Positions 63,203-64,000 of a stretch of 64,000 bases of DNA are shown here, piece after piece (positions within the stretch are counted from its first letter, which is position 1; each line of letters begins with the position of its first letter). Both the position numbers and the translations under genes were made by a program. Location: positions 1-64,000 of the forward strand of contig CAJXQI010000011.1 of NCBI GenBank assembly GCA_913058395.1, written 5' to 3'. The notes beneath the pieces are model-generated. The model was not told the DNA's origin. It searched no databases and saw nothing but the letters and a program-made list of their open reading frames with translations. The stretch comes from an uncultured Colwellia sp. (lineage in GTDB: Bacteria; Pseudomonadota; Gammaproteobacteria; Enterobacterales; Alteromonadaceae).

Positions 63203-64000
63203 ATGCTAAAAAAACTAACCGCAAGCATTAAACAAAACTTAACCAGCAAAGAAAATGGCCTTAGTTTATTACTAGGGCTAGCTTTGGTGTTTTGTTATGC
63301 ACCATTTTCTTACTATGCTTTAATCGCCATTATATTGCCAACATGGCTATATACACTACAAGGTAAATCACCAAAATCTGCAGCAAAACAAGGCTTTGTT
63401 TTTGCCTTTGGTTGGTTTGCTGCCGGCATTAGCTGGGTGCATGTCAGTATTGATCAGTTTGGCGGCCTACCGTTGGCTATATCAATTTTATTAATGATAT
63501 TGCTTTGTTTATATTTAGCCTTATTTTTAGCCTTAGCTTGTTATCTTAGTGCCCGTTTTTCCGTAAATAAACAACTTAACTTATGGCTGTTATTACCCAT
63601 TTGGCTGCTTGCTGAATTTTTACGCGGAGTATTTTTAACTGGTTTTCCTTGGCTAACTTTAGGTTACAGCCAAATTGATAGTCCATTAGCTGCTTTTGCC
63701 CCAGTTATTGGTGAAAAGGGTCTTAGTGCGCTAGTTATTTTACTGAGTATCTCACTGGTATATATCGTCAAAAACAAGCAATGCTATTTACATAGCACCT
63801 TAATTGTCATTGTCGCTATGTCAGCATTAATATTGAATAAAGCAAGCTGGGTAGCGCCAACAGGAAAAACAGTAACAACAGCCATTGTTCAAGGTAATAT
63901 TGAACAAGATCTAAAGTGGTCGCCAGAGCAAGCTTGGCCAACCATGCTAAAGTATTTAGACCTAACCCGAAAAAATTACCCTGCTGATATAATTATTTGG
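63203..64000 (+). CDS. lnt: Apolipoprotein N-acyltransferase, N-terminal part (runs off the window)
   Basis: An open frame of 266 codons starts at ATG 63203, 6 bases after corC, and continues to the last base. It encodes an N-terminal multi-helix membrane region (LSLLLGLALVFCYAPFSYYAL, FAFGWFAAGISWVHVSIDQFGG, WLLAEFLRGVFLTGFPWLTLGY) and then the start of the nitrilase domain (VQGNIEQDLKW). The frame ends in ADIIIW, just before the family's catalytic glutamate. Lnt N-acylates lipoproteins after LspA cleavage. The gene order corC-lnt is as in E. coli. Confidence 0.95.
   Translation, partial: MLKKLTASIKQNLTSKENGLSLLLGLALVFCYAPFSYYALIAIILPTWLYTLQGKSPKSAAKQGFVFAFGWFAAGISWVHVSIDQFGGLPLAISILLMILLCLYLALFLALACYLSARFSVNKQLNLWLLLPIWLLAEFLRGVFLTGFPWLTLGYSQIDSPLAAFAPVIGEKGLSALVILLSISLVYIVKNKQCYLHSTLIVIVAMSALILNKASWVAPTGKTVTTAIVQGNIEQDLKWSPEQAWPTMLKYLDLTRKNYPADIIIW

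Noticed and set aside
63203-64000. Possible frameshift in the lnt fragment
   Set aside because: The frame was read codon by codon from 63203 to the window end without a stop; it is simply cut off by the window edge.

Overview
The window is about 64 kb of AT-rich gammaproteobacterial chromosome. It looks like core genome of a marine Alteromonadales bacterium, most likely Colwelliaceae (Colwellia/Thalassotalea type). This rests on conserved gene orders (bamD-rluD-pgeF-clpB; rpsT, murJ-ribF-ileS-lspA-fkpB-ispH; miaB-phoH-ybeY-corC-lnt), a Shewanella/Aeromonas-style type IV minor-pilin operon with a TapY2-like gene, and several secreted metallopeptidases. The genus is an inference. No insertion sequence, prophage, CRISPR array, tRNA gene or integrase was seen.

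Layout. 1-711: 5' end of a 16S rRNA gene read leftwards, with its antitermination leader and two rrn-type promoters. 712-7766: pssA, a DUF4124 protein, clpB behind a near-consensus heat-shock promoter, pgeF, rluD and bamD. 7857-9252: glnB and nadE, divergent. 9332-17013: type IV pilus minor pilins. Two tandem FimT/GspH genes read rightwards into the end of the leftward operon pilV-pilW-pilX-pilY1-pilE-tapY2. 17343-24930: leftward ispH, fkpB, lspA, ileS, ribF and murJ, with rpsT divergent from murJ. 25669-36353: a secretory and proteolytic stretch with an M49-like lipoprotein, a pair of M16 peptidases, a GMC oxidoreductase, a thioredoxin-like protein, a transglutaminase-like/TPR lipoprotein and an M3 peptidase. 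36437-44904: DUF3010, tapT, a yggN-like gene, cspA-like, zapE, a TrmH-family methyltransferase, an unknown secreted protein, a short signal peptidase I and a ThDP decarboxylase. 45177-55499: a cyclophilin with a GlyGly-CTERM-like tail, an hxlR-nudC pair with three tandem dyads upstream, arfB, hpf, a GNAT, a PlsC-like acyltransferase, an M18 aminopeptidase, azlCD, ubiF and a 2OG oxygenase. 55616-58898: an unknown 149-residue protein overlapping a propeller-type sensor with a degenerate kinase domain. 59032-64000: miaB, phoH, ybeY, corC and the first 266 codons of lnt.

Most genes are housekeeping and the layout is largely ordinary. No clearly new multi-gene system is evident. The best leads are: three evenly spaced palindromes before hxlR-nudC; the sensor with an eroded ATPase domain and no visible response regulator; the cyclophilin with a GlyGly-CTERM-like tail; a 14-bp hairpin abutting the start of the thioredoxin-like gene; an M49-like lipoprotein with a pentapeptide zinc motif; and the tandem rrn promoters with a GCAA-capped hairpin at the probable 5' end of the P1 transcript.
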